Source: Bacteroidetes bacterium GWA2_40_15
Lineage (GTDB): Bacteria; Bacteroidota; Bacteroidia; Bacteroidales; VadinHA17
NCBI GenBank assembly: GCA_001768195.1
Contig: MENI01000033.1
Coordinates: 1 to 34,893, forward strand
Length of the DNA stretch: 34,893 nt
Direction: 5' to 3'
A model generated the notes under the pieces. The model did no database searches and had not been told where the DNA came from. It worked only from the letters and a program-made list of their open reading frames with translations. Positions within the stretch are counted from its first letter, which is position 1. Every line of letters starts with the position of its first letter. Below are positions 25,490 to 33,429 of the stretch, piece after piece. The position numbers were made by a program, and so were the translations under genes.

Positions 25490-26951
25490 ATCTGATATCA
25501 ATTTTCCCTAAAGGATACCAACCTTCCGGATTTATGCCTGTTATGGCCAGTTTAACCTTTGGCTGATGTGACTGCCTGTCTACAATTGCGATCTGCAGAT
25601 CGTAACTTCCGGCAGGCATATCACGCGGGATGAAAATACCATCATCAAAAAGATTGTCCCCCGGAAACCAGGATTTTATATCAGCATCTGTTATGATCAC
25701 CTCTGAAGCTTTATCACTTGTAAGCTTAAGCGCCAGAAGATATTCTCTATAGATGGGAGCTACTCCTCTGTTATCCCACCACGATTTTACCATAACCTTT
25801 TCACCTCTTACTGCATATTCGGGATATGAGAAACTTCTCAGAACAAAACGATAGCCCATCTTTTTCAGCCAATTGTCAATATATGGTCTCCACTCATCCG
25901 GTACACCAGATGATTTGGCATTGAATGATGAAATATGCCATTTAAGAGTTTCATCAATTATATATTTCAATTGTTCAACCGTGTAGCCCTGGCAGTACTG
26001 GCAACTGTCCCGTTTACCCTTCCAGCTCTTAATTGTACCACATACCTCAAGACTTACAGGCGCCTTCTTCCAGGCATCTTTCATTCCACAATTGATAATT
26101 TCCTGAGGATAATAGTCATACATATGTGTCCATCCCGGCCTGTCTTTGTCGTCAGCCCAGAAACCAAGGTCGCCGATGCAATCAACTCTCCATCCGACAT
26201 CAGCCTGTGAAAGACCGAATTTATTCGTTTTGGGATCTGTCAGAAGCATTATCAGTGGTGTCTTCCTGAAATTATCGGTATAAGCGCTTACCAGTGCTTC
26301 CCTTGTTTCCGGTTTCAGGATCTCAGAACCTCGTCCCTCTCCCCAGAAACCAATTATTGACAAATCGATAGCTTCAACGTCGGGATGACCGTCATATCGT
26401 TTACCAAGTTCAGTGATCATTTTTCCGAAGTACTGTGCATACCTGAGATCCTCAGCATCAATCCGCCAACCTGATCCTTCGGGGATCCATTCCTGCCTAT
26501 CCCCGACCATTTTACGGAACCATGGCGGAACATCTGTCGGATCGTTGCTCTTTGTTCCTGAACCATAAGGCGCTATCCTCAACAAAAGTGTCTGCTGACG
26601 CTCATGAGCTGTCTTAAGCACCCTGTCAATCATCTCCCAGTTGTATTTGCCCATCTCCGGTTCCATATACTTCCAGTATACCCTGAAGTATGCTATAGAG
26701 GTCATCGGATGATCAGGAGTAATAAGGCTTCCCTTAAACTCCTGGTAATTAACAGGAAGACCTTCTGTCCATCCCACACCTTCATTGGTTTTATCCCCGT
26801 TAAGCCTCTGAAATGTCATGAAACCGATACCGGGATTAGTCAGTACCTCATCTGAATCATCAAACCGCACGGTTAATACTTTCTGTGCATTTATCACCCC
26901 GATAAGTGATAATCCGAAAATCATAATCATACAGTATCTGTAAAATCTCAT
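25488..26951 (-). CDS. DUF4832 protein, glycoside-hydrolase-like, exported
   Basis: Exported protein of 487 residues. A signal peptide (MIMIFGLSLIGVINAQ) is followed by the typical start of this family, SDEVLTNPGIGFMTFQRL. A TIM-barrel-like region comes next: SIAYFRVYWKYMEPEMGKYN, LLLRIAPYG, VEAIDLSIIGFWGEG, CQYCQGY. The acidic residues of GFWGEG are candidate catalytic groups. A C-terminal beta-rich part (about 385-487; YAVRGEKVMVKSWWDNRGVA, MPAGSYDLQIAIVD) corresponds to DUF4832. Members are often found near carbohydrate-active genes, and activity on a plant or host glycan is inference. It lies 26 bases before the truncated nucleotidyltransferase and 49 bases after the C26 hydrolase, in one probable operon. 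Confidence 0.85.
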   Translation of the reverse strand: MRFYRYCMIMIFGLSLIGVINAQKVLTVRFDDSDEVLTNPGIGFMTFQRLNGDKTNEGVGWTEGLPVNYQEFKGSLITPDHPMTSIAYFRVYWKYMEPEMGKYNWEMIDRVLKTAHERQQTLLLRIAPYGSGTKSNDPTDVPPWFRKMVGDRQEWIPEGSGWRIDAEDLRYAQYFGKMITELGKRYDGHPDVEAIDLSIIGFWGEGRGSEILKPETREALVSAYTDNFRKTPLIMLLTDPKTNKFGLSQADVGWRVDCIGDLGFWADDKDRPGWTHMYDYYPQEIINCGMKDAWKKAPVSLEVCGTIKSWKGKRDSCQYCQGYTVEQLKYIIDETLKWHISSFNAKSSGVPDEWRPYIDNWLKKMGYRFVLRSFSYPEYAVRGEKVMVKSWWDNRGVAPIYREYLLALKLTSDKASEVIITDADIKSWFPGDNLFDDGIFIPRDMPAGSYDLQIAIVDRQSHQPKVKLAITGINPEGWYPLGKIDIR

Positions 26952-27000
26952 GTTATATGAAGTTAGTTATACATTCAAAAAATACTAAAAGGACAAAATC

Positions 27001-27789
27001 TCACATTGCAGGAACATGCTGTTTCATTACAGTACTGAAATCCCTGATGTGTTTCAGGAAATTCTCAGCAAGTGGTCTGGAAAGACCGGATTTCTGAGTC
27101 GGTTTCTCAGGATGCCACTGAACAGCCATGATAAATGGTTTCCCTGAAGGTGATTCATGTTCAATAGCTTCAGCAACTCCGTTATCGCTGAATGCTGAAA
27201 TCTTAAATCCGGGAGCAATTTTATCAATAGCCTGATGGTGATAGCTGTTAACTGTATCCCGCAATGTGCCTGTCAGTTTATAGAGTGTTGAATTCTTATC
27301 AATATTGACAATATGAGGACATCCATTTGTACCTGATGAGGAGCGGTGTATAACAGTAATACCGACATCAGCCGGAATATCTGTAAACAATGTTCCTCCA
27401 AGCGCAACATTGAGTATTTGTTCTCCCCTGCATATACCGAAAACCGGCATCTTTAACCGGATGGCCTCCTCAATCAGAGCAAATTCGAGCGAATCCCGAT
27501 AATTGTCAATCTCCTCACACTTCGGCAATTCATTTTCCTTTCCATAACGTGCAGGATTAACGTCCTCACCTCCTGTAAGCAATAGTCCGGAACAAGTTGA
27601 AAGAAGCGTCAGAGCAGAATCGATACTCCGGCCATATATGCTGACAATAACAACCTCAGGCTCAACATTCCTGAGCCATGCTTCGTATGTACCATATGTT
27701 TTACTGACTGCAACGCGTATCTGTCCATTTGATCTGACACTGATCAGGATCAAAAGACATAATATCAGATAAGGGATTAATCTGCGCAT
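27001..27789 (-). CDS. Exported class-I glutamine amidotransferase-like hydrolase (peptidase C26, PuuD-like)
   Basis: Protein of 262 residues in the gamma-glutamyl hydrolase family. Seen: LLLTGGEDVNPARYG (family entry motif), nucleophile Cys in VFGICRGEQILNVALGG, and catalytic His in AVQWHPEKP near the end, spaced as in PuuD (gamma-glutamyl-GABA hydrolase). Unlike PuuD it begins with a clear signal peptide (MRRLIPYLILCLLILISV, ending near SNGQ), so it probably works in the periplasm or outside. The substrate is not readable; gamma-glutamyl compounds, including folate polyglutamates, are possibilities given the family. It lies 38 bases downstream of another exported enzyme, the deaminase-like protein, with which it likely forms a pair. 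Confidence 0.87.
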   Translation of the reverse strand: MRRLIPYLILCLLILISVRSNGQIRVAVSKTYGTYEAWLRNVEPEVVIVSIYGRSIDSALTLLSTCSGLLLTGGEDVNPARYGKENELPKCEEIDNYRDSLEFALIEEAIRLKMPVFGICRGEQILNVALGGTLFTDIPADVGITVIHRSSSGTNGCPHIVNIDKNSTLYKLTGTLRDTVNSYHHQAIDKIAPGFKISAFSDNGVAEAIEHESPSGKPFIMAVQWHPEKPTQKSGLSRPLAENFLKHIRDFSTVMKQHVPAM

Positions 27790-27827
27790 ACCACATTTTA
27801 TATTTAATGTTCATTGAGGAGAAAAAC

Positions 27828-28553
27828 TTACTTTGGTCCCCTGTCATCGAGGAGAAATGTATAAAAGAGAAGGTGGGATATTTTCTGCATTACCGGTGAG
27901 CAGTTGCCAAGTGATACATCATGCTTCATTGCCAGTGCTTTCCAGTCAGGGGGAAGAAAATCAATTCGGCTTACCATACCATCTTCAGGTCCCGGAGTGC
28001 AATATTTTGTATCAGTTCCGGCAGTACTTATCCTTATCAGGCACATAGGACATGGTTCAGCTGAGCTGAAAACAGTTAATCCGGGCTTATAGACATAAAT
28101 ATTCATATATTTCTTTGCCTTTCGGCTTTCCTCAAATTTAGTCAGCAGGGCCATTTCAGCATGAAGATCAGAACGATGTTTCTGCATCTGGCTATTATGA
28201 GCCTCTTCAATTATTTTTCCATTCTGATCAATGAGAACGGATCCGATTCCATATCCACCCTGCATAACACTTTTTAATGCCTGCAGATTGGCTGCTCTGG
28301 CATATATATCATCTGAATACTCATCAGAAGGGTGAAATTCAAGAAGAAATGTATGAAGTTTCTGTAAGATAGTCCTGATCGGATCATCAGATTTGATCCC
28401 GCAGGGCAGATCAACGAGCTTAGTTATCAACTCATCACGGTAATGTGTAACAAAATAGGATGGGTCAATTTTGCCGGAATTCAGGCTTTTATCCTGAGCA
28501 TCAGTATGATAAATAAGAACAAGCAAGCAACATAACAGTAGCGCTCTTTTCAT
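27828..28553 (-). CDS. Exported cytidine/deoxycytidylate deaminase-fold protein
   Basis: Protein of 241 residues. A signal peptide (MKRALLLCCLLVLIYHTDA) is followed by a zinc-dependent nucleobase or nucleoside deaminase domain in the second half: HAEMALL (zinc His and catalytic Glu) and SSAEPCPMCLIRI (two zinc Cys in PCxxC). Both zinc motifs are intact. The N-terminal about 80 residues (PCGIKSDDPIRTILQKL, FHPSDEYSDD) are not a usual part of the fold. The spacing is closer to guanine deaminase, tRNA-adenosine deaminase or CMP/dCMP deaminase types than to cytidine deaminase proper. Export is unusual for this family. It is the first gene of the probable cluster 19.8-28.55 kb and is divergent from the FAD oxidoreductase. 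Confidence 0.85.
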   Translation of the reverse strand: MKRALLLCCLLVLIYHTDAQDKSLNSGKIDPSYFVTHYRDELITKLVDLPCGIKSDDPIRTILQKLHTFLLEFHPSDEYSDDIYARAANLQALKSVMQGGYGIGSVLIDQNGKIIEEAHNSQMQKHRSDLHAEMALLTKFEESRKAKKYMNIYVYKPGLTVFSSAEPCPMCLIRISTAGTDTKYCTPGPEDGMVSRIDFLPPDWKALAMKHDVSLGNCSPVMQKISHLLFYTFLLDDRGPK

Positions 28554-28604
28554 AATCTCACTGTATTACCTGATTCTTAGCTGATATTTTACAATAATAT
28601 AAAG

Positions 28605-28621
28605 TTAACTATAATAGTTAA
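28605..28621. promoter_or_regulatory. 17-bp perfect palindrome between divergent genes
   Basis: TTAACTAT-A-ATAGTTAA lies in the 227-base space between the deaminase gene (start 28553, minus) and the FAD oxidoreductase (start 28781, plus). It is 51 bases before the minus-strand start and about 84 bases upstream of the plus-strand promoter candidate. An eight-base perfect dyad in this position is a reasonable operator candidate. The region is very AT-rich, so chance is possible. No regulator gene is nearby. Confidence 0.4.
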
Positions 28622-28704
28622 TTATTCGAAAAATTTAATGAAAATTCGATTTTAAAACTATTATTACCATATTCCGATGGTTAGGTTAAATATAACAATG
28701 ATCA

Positions 28705-28737
28705 TTTGAAATATCAACAGGTTTTAACTTATTTTTG
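28705..28737 (+). promoter_or_regulatory. Bacteroidota-type promoter for the FAD oxidoreductase
   Basis: TTTG (28705-28708), 21 bases, TATTTTTG (28730-28737). This fits the -33/-7 consensus of the primary sigma factor (TTTG and TAnnTTTG), with the spacer at the long end. The coding start is 43 bases after the -7 box. A tiny ORF of 11 codons starting at 28753, behind AGGATAAAG, overlaps the start and may couple translation. Confidence 0.55.
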
Positions 28738-28780
28738 ACCAGCAGGATAAAGATGCCCTTGAATAACGTGATTCAGATAT

Positions 28781-29914
28781 ATGAATGATGCAGATATAAC
28801 TATTATCGGAGCAGGTGTTGTCGGACTTGCAATAGCAGAAAAGATCTCAGGCAGTTATAAAAATGTATTTGTCATAGAAAAACATAACAGTTTCGGGCAG
28901 GAGACCAGTTCACGAAACAGCGAAGTTATTCATGCAGGTATATATTACCCTCAGGACAGTCTTAAAGCAAAGCTGTGCGTGGCGGGGAAGGTTCTCCTGT
29001 ACGAGTATTGTGAGAAATATGATATTCCATTCAAACGATGCGGAAAACTGATCGTAGCTACTTCTGAAGAGGAGATACCTGTTATTGAAGGTGTCAGGGA
29101 GACTGCTTTAAGAAACGGAGTTGACGATCTAATTGTTATTGACAGGGATGAGATAGCTGAAATGGAACCTGCAATCTTTGCCTTAAAGGCACTCTACTCC
29201 CCTTCTACAGGCATCATCGATTCGCACAGCCTTATGAAGCAGTACGAGACAAATATTCTCAATAATGGAGGACAGATCGTTTACGGCAGTGAAGTTATTG
29301 CAATCAGGCGCATTGATAAAGGCTATGAGATCACTCTTAATGATGCAGACGGAATGATATACAGCTTTTCTTCAGCGATAGTTATCAATTCAGCAGGTCT
29401 CGAATCAGATAATATTGCCAGGCTGACAGGTATAACCGACGATTATCTGAAAATAATGTTCTGCAAGGGAGAGTATTTCAGGATTAATCCACCTAAGAAC
29501 AGGCTGCTGAACAAACTGATATATCCTGTACCACATCCTAAACTCGAGCATATCGGCGTTCATGTAACAGTCGATATTGCCGGTGGTGTAAAACTTGGCC
29601 CCGATGTTAAATACCTTGAATCCAATGTATACGACTACAGGCTTACCCCTTCAAAGCAGGAAGCATTTTTCCTTGCGGCAAAAAAATTCCTTCCTTTCCT
29701 TGAATTTGATGATATTGCCCCGGAGATGGCAGGGATACGTCCAAAATTGCAGAAACCGGGAGAACAGATCAGGGACTATTATATAATGGAAGAAAGTGGA
29801 AGGGGTTATCCTGGCTTTATCAATCTCATAGGTATGGAGTCACCGGCGCTGACTTCATCGATTGCTATTGCAGGGTACGTGTACAACATGGTTGAAAGAA
29901 TACCGGAAAAGTAG
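28781..29914 (+). CDS. lhgO: FAD-dependent L-2-hydroxyglutarate oxidase-type enzyme
   Basis: Protein of 377 residues in the D-amino-acid oxidase superfamily. Seen: the N-terminal FAD Rossmann loop ITIIGAGVVGLAIAEKIS with an acidic residue in VFVIEKH, the LhgO/YgaF family motif SSRNSEVIHAGIYYP, CGKLIVAT, VINSAGL, and a C-terminal GRPKLQ-like stretch (IRPKLQKPGE) with LIGMESPALTSS. The family oxidises L-2-hydroxyglutarate to 2-oxoglutarate, passing electrons to the membrane quinone pool. Length and motifs are regular. It stands alone, divergent from the deaminase cluster and convergent with uvrB. SerA-type dehydrogenases can make 2-hydroxyglutarate as a side product, so serA nearby is suggestive, but the two genes are not co-transcribed. 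Confidence 0.85.
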   Translation: MNDADITIIGAGVVGLAIAEKISGSYKNVFVIEKHNSFGQETSSRNSEVIHAGIYYPQDSLKAKLCVAGKVLLYEYCEKYDIPFKRCGKLIVATSEEEIPVIEGVRETALRNGVDDLIVIDRDEIAEMEPAIFALKALYSPSTGIIDSHSLMKQYETNILNNGGQIVYGSEVIAIRRIDKGYEITLNDADGMIYSFSSAIVINSAGLESDNIARLTGITDDYLKIMFCKGEYFRINPPKNRLLNKLIYPVPHPKLEHIGVHVTVDIAGGVKLGPDVKYLESNVYDYRLTPSKQEAFFLAAKKFLPFLEFDDIAPEMAGIRPKLQKPGEQIRDYYIMEESGRGYPGFINLIGMESPALTSSIAIAGYVYNMVERIPEK

Positions 29915-29925
29915 TTCCGGGTTCC

Positions 29926-29974
29926 AGGTTCAAGGTTCAAGGTTTCAGGTTCAAGGTTTCAGGTTCAAGGTTTA
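29926..29974. repeat. Heptanucleotide tandem array AGGTTYN, seven units
   Basis: Seven consecutive seven-base units: AGGTTCA three times in variants with AGGTTTC and a final AGGTTTA, preceded by degenerate units (AGTTCCG, GGTTCC). It starts 11 bases after the stop of the FAD oxidoreductase and lies 14 bases from a second, different heptamer array. Such arrays are typical slipped-strand repeats in intergenic DNA. Nothing is encoded. Confidence 0.9.
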
Positions 29975-29988
29975 TTTAGGCATTGACT

Positions 29989-30058
29989 TACTGCCTACTG
30001 CCTACTACCTACTACCTACTACCTACTACCTACTACCTACTACCTACTGCCTACTGCT
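29989..30058. repeat. Heptanucleotide tandem array TACTRCC, ten units
   Basis: Ten units in exact register: two TACTGCC, six TACTACC, one TACTGCC and one TACTGCT. On the uvrB strand the unit reads GGYAGTA, and the uvrB stop codon (TAG, complement of 30051-30053) together with its last codons lies in the first two units. As seven is not a multiple of three, and each unit carries TAG, all frames are closed whatever the copy number. Confidence 0.93.
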
Positions 30059-32066
30059 TACTCCTCAGCAGTCTCTGCAGCTCCGCCATCTCATCCCTGA
30101 ACCTTGCTGCCTCAATGAAATCCAGTTCAGAAGCTGCCTTTTCCATGCTCTTTCTGGTCTTTTCGATGGCTTTTTCAAGAGCTTCCCGGTTCATATATTT
30201 AATAACAGGATCTGCTGCAATATCAGGTCTTTCATTCTCTACATAAGCCTTTGCAGCTGCCTTCTTTTTATTCATACCGCTAAGAACAGTACCGGTCTTT
30301 TTTACAATCTGGGTGGGCGTTATACCCATCTCCTGGTTATATCTGAGCTGCTTCTCCCTTCTTCGGTTTGTTTCGTCCATGGTCTGCTGCATACTCCTGG
30401 TAACTGTATCGGCATACATGATCACCTTGCCATTAAGGTTTCTGGCAGCACGTCCTGAAGTTTGCGTGAGTGACCTTGATGACCTGAGAAACCCCTCCTT
30501 GTCTGCATCCAGAATTGCCACAAGAGAAACTTCAGGCAGATCAAGTCCTTCCCTCAGGAGGTTGACTCCGACAAGAACATCAATATCGCCTGTTCTCAGA
30601 GCCTCCATAATGTCAATACGATCAAGAGTGTCAATATCGGAATGAAGATAGCTGCATTTTATTCCAAACCTGATCAGATATGAAGATAATTCCTCTGCCA
30701 TTCTTTTTGTAATTGTGGTAACAAGAATCCTCTCATTAATCATTGTTCGGGTCCTTATCTCCTCCATCAGGTCATCAATCTGATTAAGGCTGGGACGTAC
30801 TTCTATAGGAGGATCCAGCAGCCCTGTGGGTCGTATTACCTGGTCGACAAAGACACCTTCGCTCTTTTCGAGTTCATATTCTGCCGGGGTGGCGCTTACA
30901 AAAATGGTCTGGCCTGTAAGTGATTCAAACTCCTCAATTCTCATGGGCCTGTTATCGAGCGCTGCCGGAAGCCTGAAACCATATTCGACAAGTGTTTGTT
31001 TCCTTGACCTGTCGCCTCCGAACATTGCGCGTATCTGGGGAACGCTGACATGACTTTCATCAATTACAGTGATAAAGTTATCGGGGAAATAATCGATAAG
31101 ACAGAATGGTCTTGTACCTGGTCTCCGACCGTCAAAATATCTCGAATAGTTTTCTATCCCGCTGCAATAGCCGAGTTCCTTTATCATTTCAAGATCATAC
31201 AAAACCCTCTGTTCAAGCCTCTTAGCTTCCTCTTTCTTTCCCATTTCATTAAAATGGGCTACCTGCTGTACCATATCATCCTGTATCTCATTCACAGCAC
31301 TGTTTATTCTCTCACGGGTAGTCACAAAAATGTTTGCCGGGTAAATAATATATTCAGGGAGATCATCAATCCTCTGGCCGGAAAGAGGATCGAATGTATT
31401 AAGTTCTTCAATCTGGTCACCAAAGAATGTTATACGCACCGCTATATCTGCATAAGCGGGAAACAGATCAATGGTGTCTCCCCTTACCCTGAAGGTGCCG
31501 TGTTTGAATTCCATCTCATTTCTCGAATAGAGGCTGTCGACAAGCTTTCGCAGGAGCAGGTTTCTTGCTATATTCTGTCCTTTTCTTACATGCACGGTAT
31601 TTGAATGAAAGTCATCCGGATTGCCAATGCCATATATGCATGAGACTGAAGAAACAACGATCACATCATGTCTGCCTGAAAGCAGGGATGAAGTGGCGCT
31701 CAGTCTCAGTTTTTCGATCTCCTCATTAATAGACAGGTCTTTTTCAATATATGTATCGGTGACCGGCAGATAAGCTTCGGGCTGATAATAATCGTAATAT
31801 GATACAAAATATTCCACCCTGTTTTCAGGAAAAAACTGTTTGAATTCACTGTAAAGCTGGGCGGCAAGAGTCTTGTTATGGCTCAGTACAAGAACCGGCC
31901 GGTTTACTTTCTCAATGACATTTGCAATAGTGAATGTTTTACCGGATCCTGTAACACCCAGCAAAGTCTGAAAAGGTATTCCGTTATCAAGTCCCTCAAC
32001 CAGTTGCCGTATTGCTTCAGGCTGATCGCCGGTAGGTTGAAAGTCAGAGATCAGTTTAAAATCCAT
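30051..32066 (-). CDS. uvrB: Excinuclease ABC subunit B
   Basis: DNA damage verification helicase of nucleotide excision repair. It has 671 residues from the ATG at 32066 (MDFKLISDFQPTGDQPEAI), the normal N-terminus. An in-frame ATG at 32087 would add seven unusual residues and sit at the -7 box. Seen: Walker A GVTGSGKTFTIANV, the beta-hairpin and damage-binding region YYDYYQPEAYLP, helicase motif II DESH, ILVTTITKRMAEEL, QTSGRAARN, and the C-terminal UVR motif for UvrA/UvrC contact (LDFIEAARFRDEMAELQRLL). Normal length for the family. The last codons run into the heptamer array. It is not in an operon with uvrA or uvrC in this window. Confidence 0.97.
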   Translation of the reverse strand: MDFKLISDFQPTGDQPEAIRQLVEGLDNGIPFQTLLGVTGSGKTFTIANVIEKVNRPVLVLSHNKTLAAQLYSEFKQFFPENRVEYFVSYYDYYQPEAYLPVTDTYIEKDLSINEEIEKLRLSATSSLLSGRHDVIVVSSVSCIYGIGNPDDFHSNTVHVRKGQNIARNLLLRKLVDSLYSRNEMEFKHGTFRVRGDTIDLFPAYADIAVRITFFGDQIEELNTFDPLSGQRIDDLPEYIIYPANIFVTTRERINSAVNEIQDDMVQQVAHFNEMGKKEEAKRLEQRVLYDLEMIKELGYCSGIENYSRYFDGRRPGTRPFCLIDYFPDNFITVIDESHVSVPQIRAMFGGDRSRKQTLVEYGFRLPAALDNRPMRIEEFESLTGQTIFVSATPAEYELEKSEGVFVDQVIRPTGLLDPPIEVRPSLNQIDDLMEEIRTRTMINERILVTTITKRMAEELSSYLIRFGIKCSYLHSDIDTLDRIDIMEALRTGDIDVLVGVNLLREGLDLPEVSLVAILDADKEGFLRSSRSLTQTSGRAARNLNGKVIMYADTVTRSMQQTMDETNRRREKQLRYNQEMGITPTQIVKKTGTVLSGMNKKKAAAKAYVENERPDIAADPVIKYMNREALEKAIEKTRKSMEKAASELDFIEAARFRDEMAELQRLLRSKQ

Positions 32067-32084
32067 AAATAATGAAATGAGATA

Positions 32085-32092
32085 CAAACCTA
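32085..32092 (-). promoter_or_regulatory. Possible -7 box of uvrB
   Basis: TAGGTTTG on the minus strand matches the Bacteroidota -7 element TAnnTTTG and lies 18 bases before the uvrB ATG at 32066, about the same distance as the rpoD promoter from its start. No TTTG is found at the -33 position, so support is partial. Confidence 0.35.
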
Positions 32093-32117
32093 CAGAAAAA
32101 TTTTGTTTTGCCGTACG

Positions 32118-32207
32118 CAGTGCCTGGCGAAGTCTGTGACTTCGTCGTAGGTATATCGTAGTCTGAGACTACATTTTATAAAAGCGAAGTTGCAAACTTC
32201 GCTTAGC
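32118..32207. repeat. Palindrome-rich intergenic repeat, copy A
   Basis: One of two related units filling most of the 370-base gap between uvrB and rpoD. It contains three palindromes in order: GAAGTC/GACTTC (about 32129-32145), GTAGTC/GACTAC (about 32158-32172), and AAGCGAAGTT/AACTTCGCTT with a three-base loop (about 32182-32204), a perfect ten-base stem. It begins with CAGTGCCTGGCGAAG, as does copy B. This fits a REP-like non-coding repeat family of the kind mobilised by RAYT/IS200-like transposases. No transposase is present here. Confidence 0.85.
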
Positions 32208-32240
32208 TATTATGTACATTTTAATACAATAATTCATAAC

Positions 32241-32357
32241 CAGTGCCTGGCGAAGCCTGTGACTTCCTGTGCTCGGTGAAGTCTGTGACTTCGCCGTAAG
32301 TACAATGTAGTCTCAGACTACAGATTATTTGAAGCGAAGTTGCAAACTTCGCTTAGC
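32241..32357. repeat. Palindrome-rich intergenic repeat, copy B
   Basis: Second unit with the same order of parts as copy A. It has an extra inserted duplication of the first palindrome block (GAAGCCTGTGACTTC, then GAAGTCTGTGACTTC). The middle palindrome is GTAGTCT-C-AGACTAC, a perfect dyad, where copy A has TGA at the centre. The last palindrome (about 32332-32354) is identical to that of copy A. The rest of the gap (32208-32240 and 32358-32385) is AT-rich spacer. Confidence 0.85.
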
Positions 32358-32385
32358 TTTATTTTACATAACCTCAATGAAGTAC

Positions 32386-32412
32386 AAAAAAGGCGCTTAT
32401 GATATAGCGCCT
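32386..32412 (-). terminator. Rho-independent terminator of rpoD
   Basis: On the minus strand AGGCGCT and AGCGCCT form a perfect seven-base GC-rich stem (32391-32412) with an eight-base loop, followed directly by six T. It lies 24 bases after the rpoD stop, in the right orientation. It is the clearest terminator in the window. Confidence 0.88.
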
Positions 32413-32436
32413 CTGATTTATTGTGATTAATGTTTT

Positions 32437-33297
32437 CTATCCCAGATATCCTTTCAGGAGTCTACTTCTTGAGGCATGTCTGAGCCTTCTGATAGCTTTT
32501 TCCTTGATCTGACGGACTCTCTCACGTGTGAGACCGAACTTTTCACCTATCTCTTCAAGAGTCATCTCCTGGCATCCTATACCAAAGAAATACCTGATTA
32601 TATCCCTCTCCCTTTCAGTAAGAGTTGCAAGTGCACGGTAAATCTCTCTCGAGAGTGATTCATCCATCAGCAGTTTATCTGCCACCGGTGAATCGGAATT
32701 TGTAAGAACATCGAGCAGACTGTTGTCTTCACCCTCGATAAATGGAGCATCAACAGAGACGTGCCTTCCGGAAACTTTTAGTGTATCAGTTACTTTTTCC
32801 TTTGGCAGTTCAAGTACTTCAGCAAGTTCTTCCGGAGAAGGAGTACGTTCATTCTCCTGCTCGAATTTGGAAAAAGCCTTGTTTATCTTATTTAGTGATC
32901 CTACCTGGTTGAGTGGTAACCTGACAATACGTGACTGTTCGGCAAGAGCCTGCAGGATAGACTGCCTTATCCACCAGACAGCATATGAAATGAACTTGAA
33001 TCCTCGGGTTTCATCAAATTTTTCTGCCGCCTTTATCAGTCCGAGGTTTCCTTCATTAATAAGGTCCGGCAGACTAAGTCCCTGGTTCTGATACTGTTTG
33101 GCAACAGATACCACAAATCGCAGATTAGCTTTGGTCAGTTTTTCAAGAGCTGCCCTGTCGCCTTTTTTAATACGTTGAGCCAGTTCAACTTCCTCTTCTA
33201 CTGATATTAACTCCTCCTTACCAATTTCCTGCAAATATTTGTCGAGTGAAGCACTCTCTCTGTTGGTTATGGATTTGGTAATTTTTAACTGTCTCAT
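32437..33297 (-). CDS. rpoD: Primary RNA polymerase sigma factor (sigma-70)
   Basis: Housekeeping sigma factor of the short Bacteroidota type, 286 residues. The start at 33297 ([18 protein letters not shown]) is the conserved N-terminus of the family. A longer frame to 33408 runs through the promoter and is rejected. Regions seen: 1.2 ([15 protein letters not shown]), 2.1-2.4 ([50 protein letters not shown]), 3 ([20 protein letters not shown]), 4.1-4.2 ([34 protein letters not shown]). It recognises TTTG/TAnnTTTG promoters, and its own promoter is a perfect example. It is followed by a strong terminator, so it is a single-gene unit. Confidence 0.97.
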   Translation of the reverse strand: MRQLKITKSITNRESASLDKYLQEIGKEELISVEEEVELAQRIKKGDRAALEKLTKANLRFVVSVAKQYQNQGLSLPDLINEGNLGLIKAAEKFDETRGFKFISYAVWWIRQSILQALAEQSRIVRLPLNQVGSLNKINKAFSKFEQENERTPSPEELAEVLELPKEKVTDTLKVSGRHVSVDAPFIEGEDNSLLDVLTNSDSPVADKLLMDESLSREIYRALATLTERERDIIRYFFGIGCQEMTLEEIGEKFGLTRERVRQIKEKAIRRLRHASRSRLLKGYLG

Positions 33298-33319
33298 TAT
33301 AGTTGGGAAAAATTTGCCG

Positions 33320-33350
33320 CAAAGATACGGCTTTATTATGTAATAACAAA
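33320..33350 (-). promoter_or_regulatory. Promoter of rpoD
   Basis: On the minus strand TTTG (33347-33350), exactly 19 bases, then TATCTTTG (33320-33327): a full match to the -33/-7 consensus of the Bacteroidota primary sigma factor. The -7 box ends 22 bases before the ATG at 33297, leaving a short leader. This fixes the start codon of rpoD. Confidence 0.85.
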
Positions 33351-33429
33351 AATATTCAATGATTGTTGTATTCAGTGGGATGAAATTAATCAATCCCCTG
33401 ATTAACAATCAATTATTTGAGAAAACATC

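Noticed and set aside
29915-30060. CRISPR array
   Set aside because: The repeats are seven bases in direct contact, without spacers, and no cas gene is near.
29983-30458. Open frames across the heptamer arrays and the end of uvrB on the plus strand
   Set aside because: They are translations of repeats and the antisense of uvrB, with no family signal.
33298-33408. N-terminal extension of 37 residues on the sigma factor
   Set aside because: The frame is open, but it runs through a perfect promoter, and the family N-terminus begins at the ATG at 33297.
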